Source of the DNA: an uncultured Oscillibacter sp.
Lineage (GTDB): Bacteria > Bacillota > Clostridia > Oscillospirales > Oscillospiraceae
DNA length: 26,695 bases
NCBI GenBank assembly: GCA_910588175.1
Contig: CAJUQQ010000023.1
Coordinates: forward strand, 1 to 26,695
Direction of reading: 5' to 3'
The notes under the pieces were generated by a model. The model did no database searches, was not told the origin of the DNA, and saw only the letters and a program-made list of their open reading frames with translations. A program made the position numbers and the translations under genes. Below are positions 1 through 7,685 of the stretch, piece after piece; the stretch's first letter is position 1, and every line of letters starts with the position of its first letter.

Positions 1-35
1 TTAAAGGTCTGAAAACTTGCTCAGGCTGGCGAAAA

Positions 36-130
36 CACTTTTTCGACAGCCTGAACGAGAGAAACCCCTGATGGGTTTCTCTCGTAGCTCTTTTCCTTTC
101 CGTTCCCTTGCGGACAGCACTTTTTCGACA
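36..130. repeat. 13-bp direct repeat flanking a terminator hairpin
   Basis: The 13-mer CACTTTTTCGACA occurs at 36-48 and again at 118-130, each followed by a CTGA-containing tail (CCTGA and GCTGA). The first copy precedes the hairpin at 55-85 and the second precedes the terminator at 137-162. This looks like a duplicated 3'-end or terminator module of an upstream gene outside the window. No coding capacity is supported here. Confidence 0.6.
55..85 (+). terminator. Perfect 13-bp hairpin, probable terminator of the upstream unit
   Basis: Positions 55-67 pair perfectly with 73-85 around a 5-base loop (68-72). The hairpin is followed by a moderately T-rich stretch (AGCTCTTTTCC). It could work in either direction and probably ends transcription from a gene to the left of the window. 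Confidence 0.6.
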
Positions 131-136
131 AGCTGA

Positions 137-162
137 GGAGCCTTTCGGGCTCCTTTTCTTTT
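137..162 (+). terminator. Rho-independent terminator
   Basis: GGAGCC (137-142) pairs with GGCTCC (148-153) around a short loop and is followed directly by TTTTCTTTT (154-162). This is a typical intrinsic terminator and the second one in tandem before zapA. Confidence 0.7.
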
Positions 163-190
163 GTAAATTTTTTGGGTTCTTGAGAATTTT

Positions 191-222
191 TTGTGGCGTC
201 CCGCCGGCGGTTGTGTTATACT
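191..222 (+). promoter_or_regulatory. Probable extended -10 promoter for zapA
   Basis: TATACT at 217-222 is preceded by TG at 214-215, giving an extended -10 element. The nearest -35-like hexamer, TTGTGG at 191-196, is 20 bases upstream, so the promoter probably relies on the extended -10. It lies about 65 bases before the zapA start and just after a terminator. Confidence 0.5.
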
Positions 223-287
223 GTACGCTGTTAAATTACGCAATCCGCCCGCGGAGCCATCTCTCCGGGGCTGAAGGAGGTTTTTTT

Positions 288-620
288 ATGGCAAACCGTG
301 TGGTTGTCACCATCTGCGGGGAGGAGTACACCTTCGTGGCGGAGGAGTCCCCCTCCTATATGCAAAAGGTGGGCGCTTATGTGGGCGATAAGATGGACGA
401 GGTGTTGAACAGCACCCGGGTGGGCAAAACCGACGCTGCCGTCCTCACCGCCGCCAACATCGCCGACGAGCTGTTCAAGGCCCAGGCCGCCGCCGAGCAG
501 CTCCGCCGCCAGATCAAGGGCTATCTGGACGACGCCGGAAAGGCCCAGAGCCAGGTCAGCGAGCTGAAGCGGGAGATTCTCCGTCTCCAGCAACGGCTGG
601 ACAACCGGGGCTCCAAGTGA
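288..620 (+). CDS. zapA: Cell division protein ZapA
   Basis: The 110-residue product matches the Firmicutes ZapA family: an N-terminal beta-rich head (residues about 1-50, beginning MANRVVVTICGEEY) followed by a long C-terminal helix predicted to form a coiled coil (about 65-110, with Q/E/L/R heptads). ZapA binds FtsZ at midcell and promotes bundling of FtsZ filaments into the Z ring; it is cytosolic. The start at 288 was chosen because AAGGAGG lies at 274-280 with correct spacing; an upstream in-frame extension to 108 has no ribosome binding site and runs across the terminator. The gene overlaps the next start by GTGA, implying translational coupling with the U32-family gene. A zapA-U32 arrangement is common in Clostridia (from memory). 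Confidence 0.9.
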   Translation: MANRVVVTICGEEYTFVAEESPSYMQKVGAYVGDKMDEVLNSTRVGKTDAAVLTAANIADELFKAQAAAEQLRRQIKGYLDDAGKAQSQVSELKREILRLQQRLDNRGSK

Positions 621-2677
621 GCCGCCCCGCTCCGGAGCTGCTGGCCCCCGCCGGGTCTCCGGAGGCCCTGCGGGCCGCCGTGGAACACGGCGCGGACGCC
701 GTATACCTGGGCTGGGGGACCTTCAACGCCCGCCGGGGGGCGCAGAACTTCTCCGAGGAGGAGTTTGCCCAGGCCGTGGCCTACTGTCACGTCCGGGGCG
801 TCCGGGTCTTCCTCACCTTAAACATTCTCCTGACGGACCGGGAACTGCCCGAGGCCCTGGAGACCGCCCGCGCCGCCTCCCGTCTGGGGGTGGACGCGGT
901 GCTGGTCCAGGACTGGGGCCTTTTGGACTTGCTCCGGCGGACCCTGCCGGACCTGCCCCTTCACGCCAGCACCCAGATGAGCGTTTTCACCTCCGGCGGC
1001 GCAAGAGAGGCCGCCTCCGCCGGCTGTGAGCGGGTGGTGATCGCCCGGGAGTGCTCCCGGGAGGAGACGGCGGAAATCTGCCGGAGCTGTCCCGCGGAAA
1101 TTGAGACCTTCGTTCATGGGGCCTTGTGCATGTGCTATTCCGGCCAGTGCGCCATGAGCGCCCTGATCGGCGGGCGGTCCGGCAACCGGGGGCGCTGCGC
1201 CCAGCCCTGCCGCCTGCCCTACGGGGTCAATGCGGCGGCCAGGGGACAGCGGCCCCTGAGCCTGAAGGATTCCTGTATGGCGGATCATCTTTCGGAGATG
1301 GGGGACCTGGGGGTCTCCTGTCTGAAAATTGAGGGACGGATGCGCCGTCCCGGTTATGTGGCCGCCGTCACGGACATTTACGCCCGGCTTCTGGAGGAGC
1401 GGCGGCCGCCCACCCCCCAGGAGCGGGAATGTCTGGAACGGGCTTTCTCTCGCTCCGGCTTCACCGACGCCTATTGGCGGGGGAAAACGGGGCCGGAGAT
1501 GTTCGGCTTCCGTCCGGAGAACGCCGCCCCGGCGGAGGAGCCCGCTCCCTCCGGGACAGACCGCCGGATTCCCGTGGAGTTTACCTGTGCCGTGCGGGCC
1601 GGGGTTCCCTGTTCTCTGGAGGCCGGCGACGGCTCGGGCAACCACATCGCCGTCTCCGGTCCCGTGCCGGAGCCCGCCGGAACACGGGCCCTGACGGCGG
1701 AGGACCTTTCCGCCCGCCTCAGCAAAACCGGGGGAACTCCCTACCGCTGCGCCAATGTAAACACAACGGTGGAGCCGGGCCTGCACCTCTCCGCCGCCGC
1801 CGTCAACGGCCTGCGGCGGGACGCGCTGGAGGCCCTCAGCGCCGCCCGGTCCGCCCTCCCTCTCCGCCGGGAGCTGCTTCCTCCCCCCTTGCCGGAAGCG
1901 GACTGCGGAGAGGCGGAGCCCCGGCTTACGGTTTCCGTCGTTAATGCCGCCCAGCTCACCGGCGGTCTGCTGGACTTCCGCCCCGCCCGGGTCTATGTGC
2001 CTCTGGAGCTGCTGGCGGATGTGCCCTCCCTGCCGGAGACGGAGGCGGAATACTGCGCGATTCTGCCCCGGGTCTGGCGGGACCGGGACGAGGACCTGCT
2101 CTGCCGCTGGCTGGATAAAGCCCGGGTCCTGGGAGCCGCCGGTCTGCTTCTGGGAAACCTGGGGCACTTTTCCCTGGCCCGGGGCGGCGGGTGGAAGCTT
2201 TATGGGGACTACGGGCTGAACGTCTTCAACAGCCGTTCCCTGGCCTGGCTTCGGGAGAAGGGGCTGGATTCCGCCTGCCTCTCTTTCGAGCTCCGTTTCT
2301 CCCAGATGCGGGACATGAAAAAAATCCTCCCCGCCGAGGCCATCGTCTACGGGCGGCTGCCCCTGATGATTACGGAGAACTGCCTGATTCAAAACGCTGC
2401 GGGCTGCCGCTGTGACCGGCCCAACTTCTTGAACGACCGCACCGGCGCGTCCTTCCCCCTCCTCCCCGCCTTCGGGCACCGGACGGAGGTGGAGAACAGC
2501 CGCCCCCTCTATCTGGCGGACCGGCCGGACTGGCGGCGGCTGGGGCTGGCCTTCGGCCGCCTCCGCTTCACTACGGAGCGCCCGGAGGAGTGCGTGGAAA
2601 TCTGCCGGCGTTATTTGGAGCAGGCCGCGCCCGCCGGGGAATTTACCCGCGGGCTGTATCTGCGGGGTGTGGAGTGA
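617..2677 (+). CDS. U32 peptidase-family protein (RlhA/TrhP-like tRNA/rRNA hydroxylation factor family)
   Basis: The 686-residue product begins with a TIM-barrel-like U32 domain (about 5-290) carrying the family signature around residues 165-200: ETFVHGALCMCYSGQCAMS, followed by GNRGRCAQPCR. Cysteines 171, 173, 178, 194 and 198 are candidate Fe-S ligands, as known for E. coli RlhA and TrhP, which support C2501 rRNA or U34 tRNA hydroxylation. Despite the U32 name, peptidase activity is doubtful for this branch. The second half (about 330-686) matches the C-terminal region of the long U32 proteins (DUF3656-like) and holds another Cys cluster (ENCLIQNAAGCRC). The start is GTG at 617, overlapping the zapA stop (GTGA). 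Which RNA is the substrate cannot be told from sequence. Confidence 0.85.
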   Translation: MSRPAPELLAPAGSPEALRAAVEHGADAVYLGWGTFNARRGAQNFSEEEFAQAVAYCHVRGVRVFLTLNILLTDRELPEALETARAASRLGVDAVLVQDWGLLDLLRRTLPDLPLHASTQMSVFTSGGAREAASAGCERVVIARECSREETAEICRSCPAEIETFVHGALCMCYSGQCAMSALIGGRSGNRGRCAQPCRLPYGVNAAARGQRPLSLKDSCMADHLSEMGDLGVSCLKIEGRMRRPGYVAAVTDIYARLLEERRPPTPQERECLERAFSRSGFTDAYWRGKTGPEMFGFRPENAAPAEEPAPSGTDRRIPVEFTCAVRAGVPCSLEAGDGSGNHIAVSGPVPEPAGTRALTAEDLSARLSKTGGTPYRCANVNTTVEPGLHLSAAAVNGLRRDALEALSAARSALPLRRELLPPPLPEADCGEAEPRLTVSVVNAAQLTGGLLDFRPARVYVPLELLADVPSLPETEAEYCAILPRVWRDRDEDLLCRWLDKARVLGAAGLLLGNLGHFSLARGGGWKLYGDYGLNVFNSRSLAWLREKGLDSACLSFELRFSQMRDMKKILPAEAIVYGRLPLMITENCLIQNAAGCRCDRPNFLNDRTGASFPLLPAFGHRTEVENSRPLYLADRPDWRRLGLAFGRLRFTTERPEECVEICRRYLEQAAPAGEFTRGLYLRGVE

Positions 2678-2829
2678 TTTCTTTTTGTATAGTTTTTATA
2701 TAATATAACTTACTGTATTTTCACGAGGTTTGCGAACTGCGTTTGGCTGGGAAATCCAATTTAATTTTCAGTACAAACCGTACTGTTCCGATAAAATATG
2801 ACAAATAGTATTTGCACAGGAGCGTTATC
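2678..2829 (+). promoter_or_regulatory. AT-rich promoter/operator region before dut
   Basis: This 152-base gap is far more AT-rich than its surroundings. It contains TATAAT at 2699-2704, TAAAAT at 2792-2797 and a perfect 6-bp inverted repeat, CAGTAC (2769-2774) and GTACTG (2780-2785), separated by AAACC. The inverted repeat sits where the -35 of the TAAAAT element would lie, so it could be a repressor operator. No good -35 hexamer is visible. The regulator is unknown. Confidence 0.45.
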
Positions 2830-3267
2830 ATGAGAGAGACAAAGGAATTAAAGGTCAAGTACTTTGTGGAGGACCTGGAGGAGCTTTGCTGTGTTCCCGG
2901 GTCCGACTGGGTGGATCTGCGGGCGTCGGAGGATCTTGCTCTGAAAGCCGGGGAATTCCGGCTGATCCCCCTGGGCATCGCCGTGGCCCTGCCGGAGGGC
3001 TACGAGGCCCATGTGGTTCCCCGGAGCTCTACCTTTAAAAATTACGGGCTGCTCCAGGCCAACTCCATGGGCGTGGTAGACGGCTCCTACCGGGGAGACG
3101 GGGACCAGTGGCGCTGGCCCGCCTACGCCACCCGGGACGTGAGCATCCCGAAAAACACCCGGCTCTGTCAGTTCCGTATCGTGGAGAACCAGCCCCCCCT
3201 GGTCTTTACCCGGGTGGAGCGGCTGGAGAGCCCCGACCGGGGAGGCTTTGGCTCCACGGGCCGATAA
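2830..3267 (+). CDS. dut: dUTP diphosphatase (trimeric dUTPase)
   Basis: The 145-residue product carries the five ordered motifs of trimeric dUTPase: DLRASEDLALKAG (motif 1), PRSSTFKNYGLL (motif 2), GVVDGSYRGD with the catalytic-water Asp (motif 3), RLCQFRI (motif 4) and the C-terminal lid RGGFGSTGR (motif 5). It hydrolyses dUTP to dUMP and pyrophosphate, keeping uracil out of DNA and feeding thymidylate synthesis. ATG at 2830 is preceded by AGGAG at 2818-2822. An in-frame TTG at 2812 would lie upstream of this ribosome binding site and is rejected. The next gene, maf, begins 9 bases after the stop. Both are house-cleaning nucleotide pyrophosphatases, so a two-gene sanitation unit is plausible. 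Confidence 0.93.
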   Translation: MRETKELKVKYFVEDLEELCCVPGSDWVDLRASEDLALKAGEFRLIPLGIAVALPEGYEAHVVPRSSTFKNYGLLQANSMGVVDGSYRGDGDQWRWPAYATRDVSIPKNTRLCQFRIVENQPPLVFTRVERLESPDRGGFGSTGR

Positions 3268-3276
3268 GGAGGACCT

Positions 3277-3852
3277 ATGGCACAGATTGTTTTGGCCTCC
3301 GGCTCGCCCCGCCGGAAGGAGCTTTTGGAGCGCATCGGCGTGACGGACTTCCTGGTCCGGGTGCCGGAGGTGGAGGAGACCTTCCCCGAGGGGCTGACCC
3401 CGCAGAAGGTGGTCTCCCACATCTCCCGGGAGAAGGCGGAGGCCGCGTCGCGGCTCTGCGGGCCGGAGGATATTATCATCACCGCCGACACCATGGTCTT
3501 CCTGGACCAGGCCCGGCTGGGCAAGCCCCGGGACGAGGCCCATGCCCTGGAGATGCTGACCGCCCTCCAGGGGCGGAAGCACACCGTCTGCACCGGCGTC
3601 TCCGTCTGTCAGGGAGACCGGCGTCTCACGGAAACGGAATCCACGGACGTATTCTTCCGCCCCGCCTCGGAGGCGGAGCTCCGCCGCTACATCGCCACCG
3701 GCGAGCCCATGGACAAAGCGGGGGCTTACGGCGTACAGGGCCGGGGGGCCCTTCTGGTGGAGCGGCTGGAGGGAGACTTCTTTAACGTTATGGGCCTGCC
3801 GGTGCTCCGGCTGGCCCGGATGCTGGAAAAATTTGGTATATCATTGCTGTAG
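3277..3852 (+). CDS. maf: Maf-family nucleoside triphosphate pyrophosphatase
   Basis: This is a 191-residue Maf/HAM1-fold protein with the N-terminal signature ASGSPRRKELL (residues about 6-16), the ITADTMV catalytic-acid motif, GKP, the AGAYGVQGRG loop, and DFFNVMGLP near the C terminus. Family members hydrolyse dTTP, UTP or modified nucleotides to the monophosphate, and B. subtilis Maf affects septation. The SRRKE signature and overall length suit the YhdE-type dTTP/UTP pyrophosphatase, although the exact substrate is inferred. AAGGAGG at 3266-3272 fixes the start at 3277, and the ribosome binding site overlaps the dut stop. In many Clostridia maf directly precedes mreBCD; here it precedes mreC with no mreB. 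Confidence 0.92.
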   Translation: MAQIVLASGSPRRKELLERIGVTDFLVRVPEVEETFPEGLTPQKVVSHISREKAEAASRLCGPEDIIITADTMVFLDQARLGKPRDEAHALEMLTALQGRKHTVCTGVSVCQGDRRLTETESTDVFFRPASEAELRRYIATGEPMDKAGAYGVQGRGALLVERLEGDFFNVMGLPVLRLARMLEKFGISLL

Positions 3853-3883
3853 CTCTATCTTCAATTTAAATTAGGTGACCGGT

Positions 3884-4726
3884 TTGAAAAATTTCCTGAA
3901 ACAGCACGGGCTCTGGGTGCTTTTCGCCGCCGCCGTTTTGTCGGTGGCTCTGGCGGTCATGTCGGTGCTCAGCGCCAACTCCTCCCCGCTGGTAAACCTG
4001 ACGGGGATGATCGTCTCGCCCTTCCGGGCGGGCTACACGGCCATTGCCACGTGGTTCAACGATTTGCAGAATTACTACAAGGACACCACAGACCTCCAGG
4101 CAGAAAACGCCGCCCTCCGGCAGCAGATCGCCAAGAACGAGGAGACCATCCGGGAGGCGGAGGCCGCCGTAGAGGAGAACAAGCGCCTTCATGAGCTGCT
4201 GAAGCTGACCCAGAAGCGCCGGGACCTCTCCGATCTGGAGGCCGCCATGGTCACGGAGCACGAGGTAACCAACTGGACCTCCTCCCTGACGCTGAACAAG
4301 GGCACCTCCCTGGGCATCGAGGTGGGAGACTGCGTGATTGACGAGTGCGGAAACCTGGTGGGCATCATCGACCAGGCGGGAACCAACTGGTCGACGGTGC
4401 TGACCCTGGTGGACACGGACACCTCCCTGGGCGCGCAGGTATTCCGGACCAAGGACCTGGGCATCGCCCAGGGGGACTTCGCCCTGATGCGGGAAAACCG
4501 CCTGCGGATGGACTACCTTCCGGCGGACTGCCGCCTGCTGGCCGGGGACATCGTGGAGACCTCCGGTCTTCTCGGCAACTACCCCTCGGGGCTGGTCATC
4601 GGCTCCGTGGAGGAGGTCCAGGTGGACGATTCCGGCGCGTCGTCCTACGCCATTCTGGCGCCGGAGGCGAATTTCGACGCCTTGACCGAGGTCTTTGTCA
4701 TCAAATCCTTCGAGATCGTTACCTGA
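3884..4726 (+). CDS. mreC: Rod shape-determining protein MreC
   Basis: The product of about 280 residues begins MKNFLKQHG, followed by one N-terminal membrane helix (about 9-30). A coiled coil follows (about 65-105: DLQAENAALRQQIAKNEETIREAEAAVEENKRL, shown here only as a guide to its range), then the beta-rich MreC domain ending in FVIKSFEIVT. MreC is a bitopic scaffold of the elongasome that activates PBP2. The start is assigned to TTG at 3884 because AGGTGA at 3873-3878 is correctly spaced for it; the in-frame GTG at 3875 overlaps that Shine-Dalgarno sequence and has none of its own. It is followed 19 bases later by mreD. mreB is absent upstream and must be encoded elsewhere if present. Confidence 0.9.
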   Translation: MKNFLKQHGLWVLFAAAVLSVALAVMSVLSANSSPLVNLTGMIVSPFRAGYTAIATWFNDLQNYYKDTTDLQAENAALRQQIAKNEETIREAEAAVEENKRLHELLKLTQKRRDLSDLEAAMVTEHEVTNWTSSLTLNKGTSLGIEVGDCVIDECGNLVGIIDQAGTNWSTVLTLVDTDTSLGAQVFRTKDLGIAQGDFALMRENRLRMDYLPADCRLLAGDIVETSGLLGNYPSGLVIGSVEEVQVDDSGASSYAILAPEANFDALTEVFVIKSFEIVT

Positions 4727-4745
4727 CACCGCTCGGGAGGACTTT

Positions 4746-5258
4746 ATGATCGCTAGAAACGAAACCATCTTGAAATGGTCTCTCTACGCCGCCGCCACGG
4801 CCCTGTGCCTGCTGGTACAGGGAGGATTGCTCCAACGGCTGGTGTTTTGGGGTGTAATCCCCTTTCTCTACCCCCTGCTGGCGGCCATTCCCGCCACCTA
4901 TGAGGGGCCTCTGGCGGGGAGCATCTTTGCCCTGACGGTGGGAATGGTCTGCGACCTGCTGCTGCCGGGGCCCATGCCCTGCCTCTACACCTTGATCTTT
5001 CCCCTGGCGGGCCTCTGCGCCGGGCTGCTGTCCCAGAGCTGGCTCCCCGCCGGATTTCTATGCTCCTTTGTGTCGGCGGCGGCGGCCTTTCTTCTGACCG
5101 ACGGGTTCCGCTGCCTTCTCCTCTGGATGCGTGGCAGCGCCGCCTGGCAGGCCGGAGCCCTTCTCACGCTCCGGGAATTCTGTGTTACCGCGCCCCTTGT
5201 CATCCCTCTGACCCTGCTCTACCGCGCCGTCTTCCGAAAGACGCATTTTGACGGCTGA
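4746..5258 (+). CDS. mreD: Rod shape-determining protein MreD
   Basis: This 170-residue polytopic membrane protein has about five or six hydrophobic segments from residue 8 to the C terminus. The features fit MreD: a first helix near 10-30, a PLLAAIPATYEGPLAGSIFA segment, and a GMVCDLLLPGPM loop matching the G-x-x-x-D-L motif of the family. MreD is an integral partner of MreC and PBP2 in the elongasome. ATG at 4746 follows GGGAGGA. It lies between mreC and the PBP2 gene, in the standard order, with only short gaps, so co-transcription is likely. Sequence conservation in MreD is low, so the call rests partly on context. Confidence 0.88.
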   Translation: MIARNETILKWSLYAAATALCLLVQGGLLQRLVFWGVIPFLYPLLAAIPATYEGPLAGSIFALTVGMVCDLLLPGPMPCLYTLIFPLAGLCAGLLSQSWLPAGFLCSFVSAAAAFLLTDGFRCLLLWMRGSAAWQAGALLTLREFCVTAPLVIPLTLLYRAVFRKTHFDG

Positions 5259-5275
5259 TCATAGAAAGGCATCCT

Positions 5276-7462
5276 ATGGACCGCAAAGAAATGCAAAATA
5301 CCCGCCTCTATCTGCTGGCCTTTCTCCTGGTGCTGGCTCTGGCCGCCTACCTCTTCGTGCTCTACGACGCCCAGGTCATTCATTACGATGAGTACGCCGC
5401 TCAGGCCATCCGCTCCATCGTGCGCACGGAGAAGGTGGAGGCCTCCCGGGGCATCATCACCGACCGCAACGGCAAGCCTCTGGTCAGCAACCGCTCGACC
5501 TACGATCTGACCTTTGACGCCGCCCTTCTCTCCCCGGAGGACGACAGCAACGAGGCCATTCTGCGCCTGGTCCAGCTCTGCCAGGAGGAGGGCGTCGCCT
5601 GGAGCGACAACCTGCCCATTTCCCGGTATGTCCCTTACCGCTATACCGTGGACCAGCTGGACAGCCAGCAGAAGCGCCGCTTTCTCACCTATGTCAAGAG
5701 CCTCCGCCCCTGCGGGGACGCTTTGGCCCAATATCTGCTCCGCCATCCGGAAGCCGTCTCCACCCCGGAGCCGGAGCCGGAGGAGGGCGCGGAGGTTCCC
5801 GAAACCCTCACCCCGGAGGAGCGGGCCAACCGTCTGCTGGAGCGCCTGGTCCCCGGGGATCTGACGGCGGAGCTGCTGGTGGAAGCCGGCATCACCCCCG
5901 CCAAGCTGATGGACCTGATGCGGGGGGAGCTGAACATCCCCGAGGACTACACCCTCTCCCAAGCCCGAATGGTGCTGGGAGTGCAATATGAGCTCTCCGT
6001 CCGGAAGCTGGACAACTACGAGGCCTACGTCCTGGCGGAGGACATCGGCACCCCCTTCATCTCCCTGCTCAGCGACGGGAATTACGCCGGGGCCAAGGTC
6101 ACCCTCTCCTCTGTCCGGGAGTACGAGACCACCTACGCCGCCCATATTCTGGGCTATGTAGGTAAAATCGGCAGTCCGGAGGAGTTCGACCGGATGAAGG
6201 AAAAGGGCTATGAGTACGACGACCTGGTGGGCAAGGAGGGCGCGGAGCTGGCCTTCGACGACTACCTCAAGGGCCAGGACGGCTGGCGCATGGTGGCCAC
6301 CAACAACGAGGGCAAGGTCACCGGAGAATTTTACTCCACAGAGCCGGAACCGGGCAACATCGTGGAGCTGACCATCGACCTGGATTTCCAGGCCCAGGTG
6401 GAGGGCTTTCTGGAGGAGACCGTCACCCGCCTCAACGCCGACGGCGATGAGAAGCGGGGCGCGGGAGCGGCGGTGGTCCGGGTGGGCACCGGCGAGGTGC
6501 TGTCTCTGGCCTCTTATCCCTCCTTCGATCTGTCCACCTTCCGCCAAGGCGAAAACTATGCCGCCGTCAGCAGCGACCCCCAGGCCCCCCTCTTTAACCG
6601 GGCCGCCGTGGGCAGCTATCCTCCGGGCTCCACGCTGAAGCCCTTTACCGCCATGGCGGCGCTGCTGGAGGAAAAGGTGACCTTGAAGGAAAAAATCCGG
6701 GATACCGGCATATGGCGCTATCCCGGCGACGAGGCCAACAGCTACGCCAAATGCTGGAAGACCTCCGGTCACGGAAACCTGAACGTCAGCGGAGCCATTA
6801 CCAACTCCTGCAACTACTTCTTCGCCGAGCTGGGCTTCCGCATGGGCATGGACACGCTGCGGGAGCGCCTGCTCCAATTCGGCCTGGGTGAGAAAACCGG
6901 CATCGAGATTCCCGAGACCGCCGGTCTTCTCCCGGAAAACCCCCAGGGTCAGAACCAGGCCCCCTGGGCGGCTTTCGGCCAGTCCAGCCAGCTTTACTCC
7001 CCTCTTCAGCTGGCCAACTACATTGCCACCCTGGTCTCCGGCGGAAAGCACTGCCAGGCCCATCTGCTGAAAGCCGCCAAGACCTATGACAACTCCGCCG
7101 TGGTGGCTATGGGAAACACCGAACCCCTGAACACCATTGACATCAGCGACGAAAACCTCCGGGCCGTGAAGGAGGGCATGAAGGGTCTGGTAGAGGGCAC
7201 CCTGTCTCCCTACTTCCGCAACTGCGTGGTCTCCGCCGGAGCCAAGACCGGCACCTCCCAGGTCCGGGCCGACACCAAGAACCACGGCGTGTTCGTCTGC
7301 TTCGCTCCCTACGACGACCCGGAGATTGCCGTGGCCATCGCAATTGAGCGGGCGGACGCCGGCGCGGCCCTGGCTTCCACCGCCGTCAACATTCTCAACG
7401 CCTATTTTACTCCCAACGAGGACAGCTCTACGGTGACCGGGGAGAATCAGCTGCTCCCCTGA
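5276..7462 (+). CDS. mrdA: Penicillin-binding protein 2 (class B transpeptidase of the elongasome)
   Basis: The 728-residue protein has a short cytosolic tail, one membrane anchor (about 11-30), a pedestal starting with ASRGIITDRNGKPL, and a C-terminal transpeptidase domain with all three active-site motifs: S452-T-L-K455, S511-C-N513 and K657-T-G-T. It cross-links peptidoglycan during side-wall synthesis, probably with MreCD and a RodA polymerase not seen here. A Glu/Pro-rich insertion (about residues 161-180, STPEPEPEEGAEVPE) lies in the pedestal. The start ATG at 5276 follows GAAAGG. It is the last gene of the mreC-mreD-mrdA unit and is followed by a hairpin at 7502-7536. The symbol follows the family; pbpA or pbp2 would be equally valid. 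Confidence 0.92.
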   Translation: MDRKEMQNTRLYLLAFLLVLALAAYLFVLYDAQVIHYDEYAAQAIRSIVRTEKVEASRGIITDRNGKPLVSNRSTYDLTFDAALLSPEDDSNEAILRLVQLCQEEGVAWSDNLPISRYVPYRYTVDQLDSQQKRRFLTYVKSLRPCGDALAQYLLRHPEAVSTPEPEPEEGAEVPETLTPEERANRLLERLVPGDLTAELLVEAGITPAKLMDLMRGELNIPEDYTLSQARMVLGVQYELSVRKLDNYEAYVLAEDIGTPFISLLSDGNYAGAKVTLSSVREYETTYAAHILGYVGKIGSPEEFDRMKEKGYEYDDLVGKEGAELAFDDYLKGQDGWRMVATNNEGKVTGEFYSTEPEPGNIVELTIDLDFQAQVEGFLEETVTRLNADGDEKRGAGAAVVRVGTGEVLSLASYPSFDLSTFRQGENYAAVSSDPQAPLFNRAAVGSYPPGSTLKPFTAMAALLEEKVTLKEKIRDTGIWRYPGDEANSYAKCWKTSGHGNLNVSGAITNSCNYFFAELGFRMGMDTLRERLLQFGLGEKTGIEIPETAGLLPENPQGQNQAPWAAFGQSSQLYSPLQLANYIATLVSGGKHCQAHLLKAAKTYDNSAVVAMGNTEPLNTIDISDENLRAVKEGMKGLVEGTLSPYFRNCVVSAGAKTGTSQVRADTKNHGVFVCFAPYDDPEIAVAIAIERADAGAALASTAVNILNAYFTPNEDSSTVTGENQLLP

Positions 7463-7501
7463 CGGAAAGCGGCGGAGCCCTTCGCGCAGAGACAGGTCCT
7501 C

Positions 7502-7536
7502 CCAAACGGCGGTTCTCCGGAAGATCCGCCGTTTGG
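7502..7536 (+). terminator. Probable terminator of the mre operon
   Basis: CCAAACGGCGG (7502-7512) pairs perfectly with CCGCCGTTTGG (7526-7536) around a 13-base loop. Only a weak T-rich tail follows (AAGTCTTTCC), so termination may be partial or the hairpin may mainly stabilise the 3' end. Confidence 0.55.
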
Positions 7537-7550
7537 AAGTCTTTCCAAAA

Positions 7551-7566
7551 TGTTTCACGTGAAACA
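7551..7566. other. parS: parS site 1 (perfect)
   Basis: This is an exact copy of the bacterial consensus parS TGTTTCACGTGAAACA. The palindrome extends with A/T flanks to 24 bases (7547-7570). ParB binds parS, loads as a CTP-dependent clamp and spreads; ParA then segregates the origin region. It lies in the gap before the GH13 gene. Confidence 0.95.
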
Positions 7567-7685
7567 TTTTGTCTCTTCCCCGCGCCCTGGCCGGGTCCTT
7601 TCCCGGCCTCTTCTCCTCCCAAACTGGGGAAGTAAAAAAATGTCATTTTTAGAACCCCTTATTTCTATGAACAAGGAGTTTTTTC

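Noticed and set aside
108..287. Upstream extension of zapA
   Set aside because: It crosses a terminator and the promoter and has no ribosome binding site; AAGGAGG at 274-280 fixes ATG 288.
818..2479. Long minus-strand open frame opposite the U32 gene, and similar ones opposite PBP2 (5219-7567), GH13 (7665-9614), serS (12151-14217), hisS (17764-19254), aspS (20140-21960) and glyS (23912-25072)
   Set aside because: GC-rich third positions create long antisense frames. Their translations are rich in G, P, Q, H and R, show no family motifs, and the + strand genes have full domain sets and ribosome binding sites.
2733..2745. SOS box (LexA site) before dut, CGAACTGCGTTTG
   Set aside because: The spacer is 3 rather than 4 bases and the right half does not match GTTCG.
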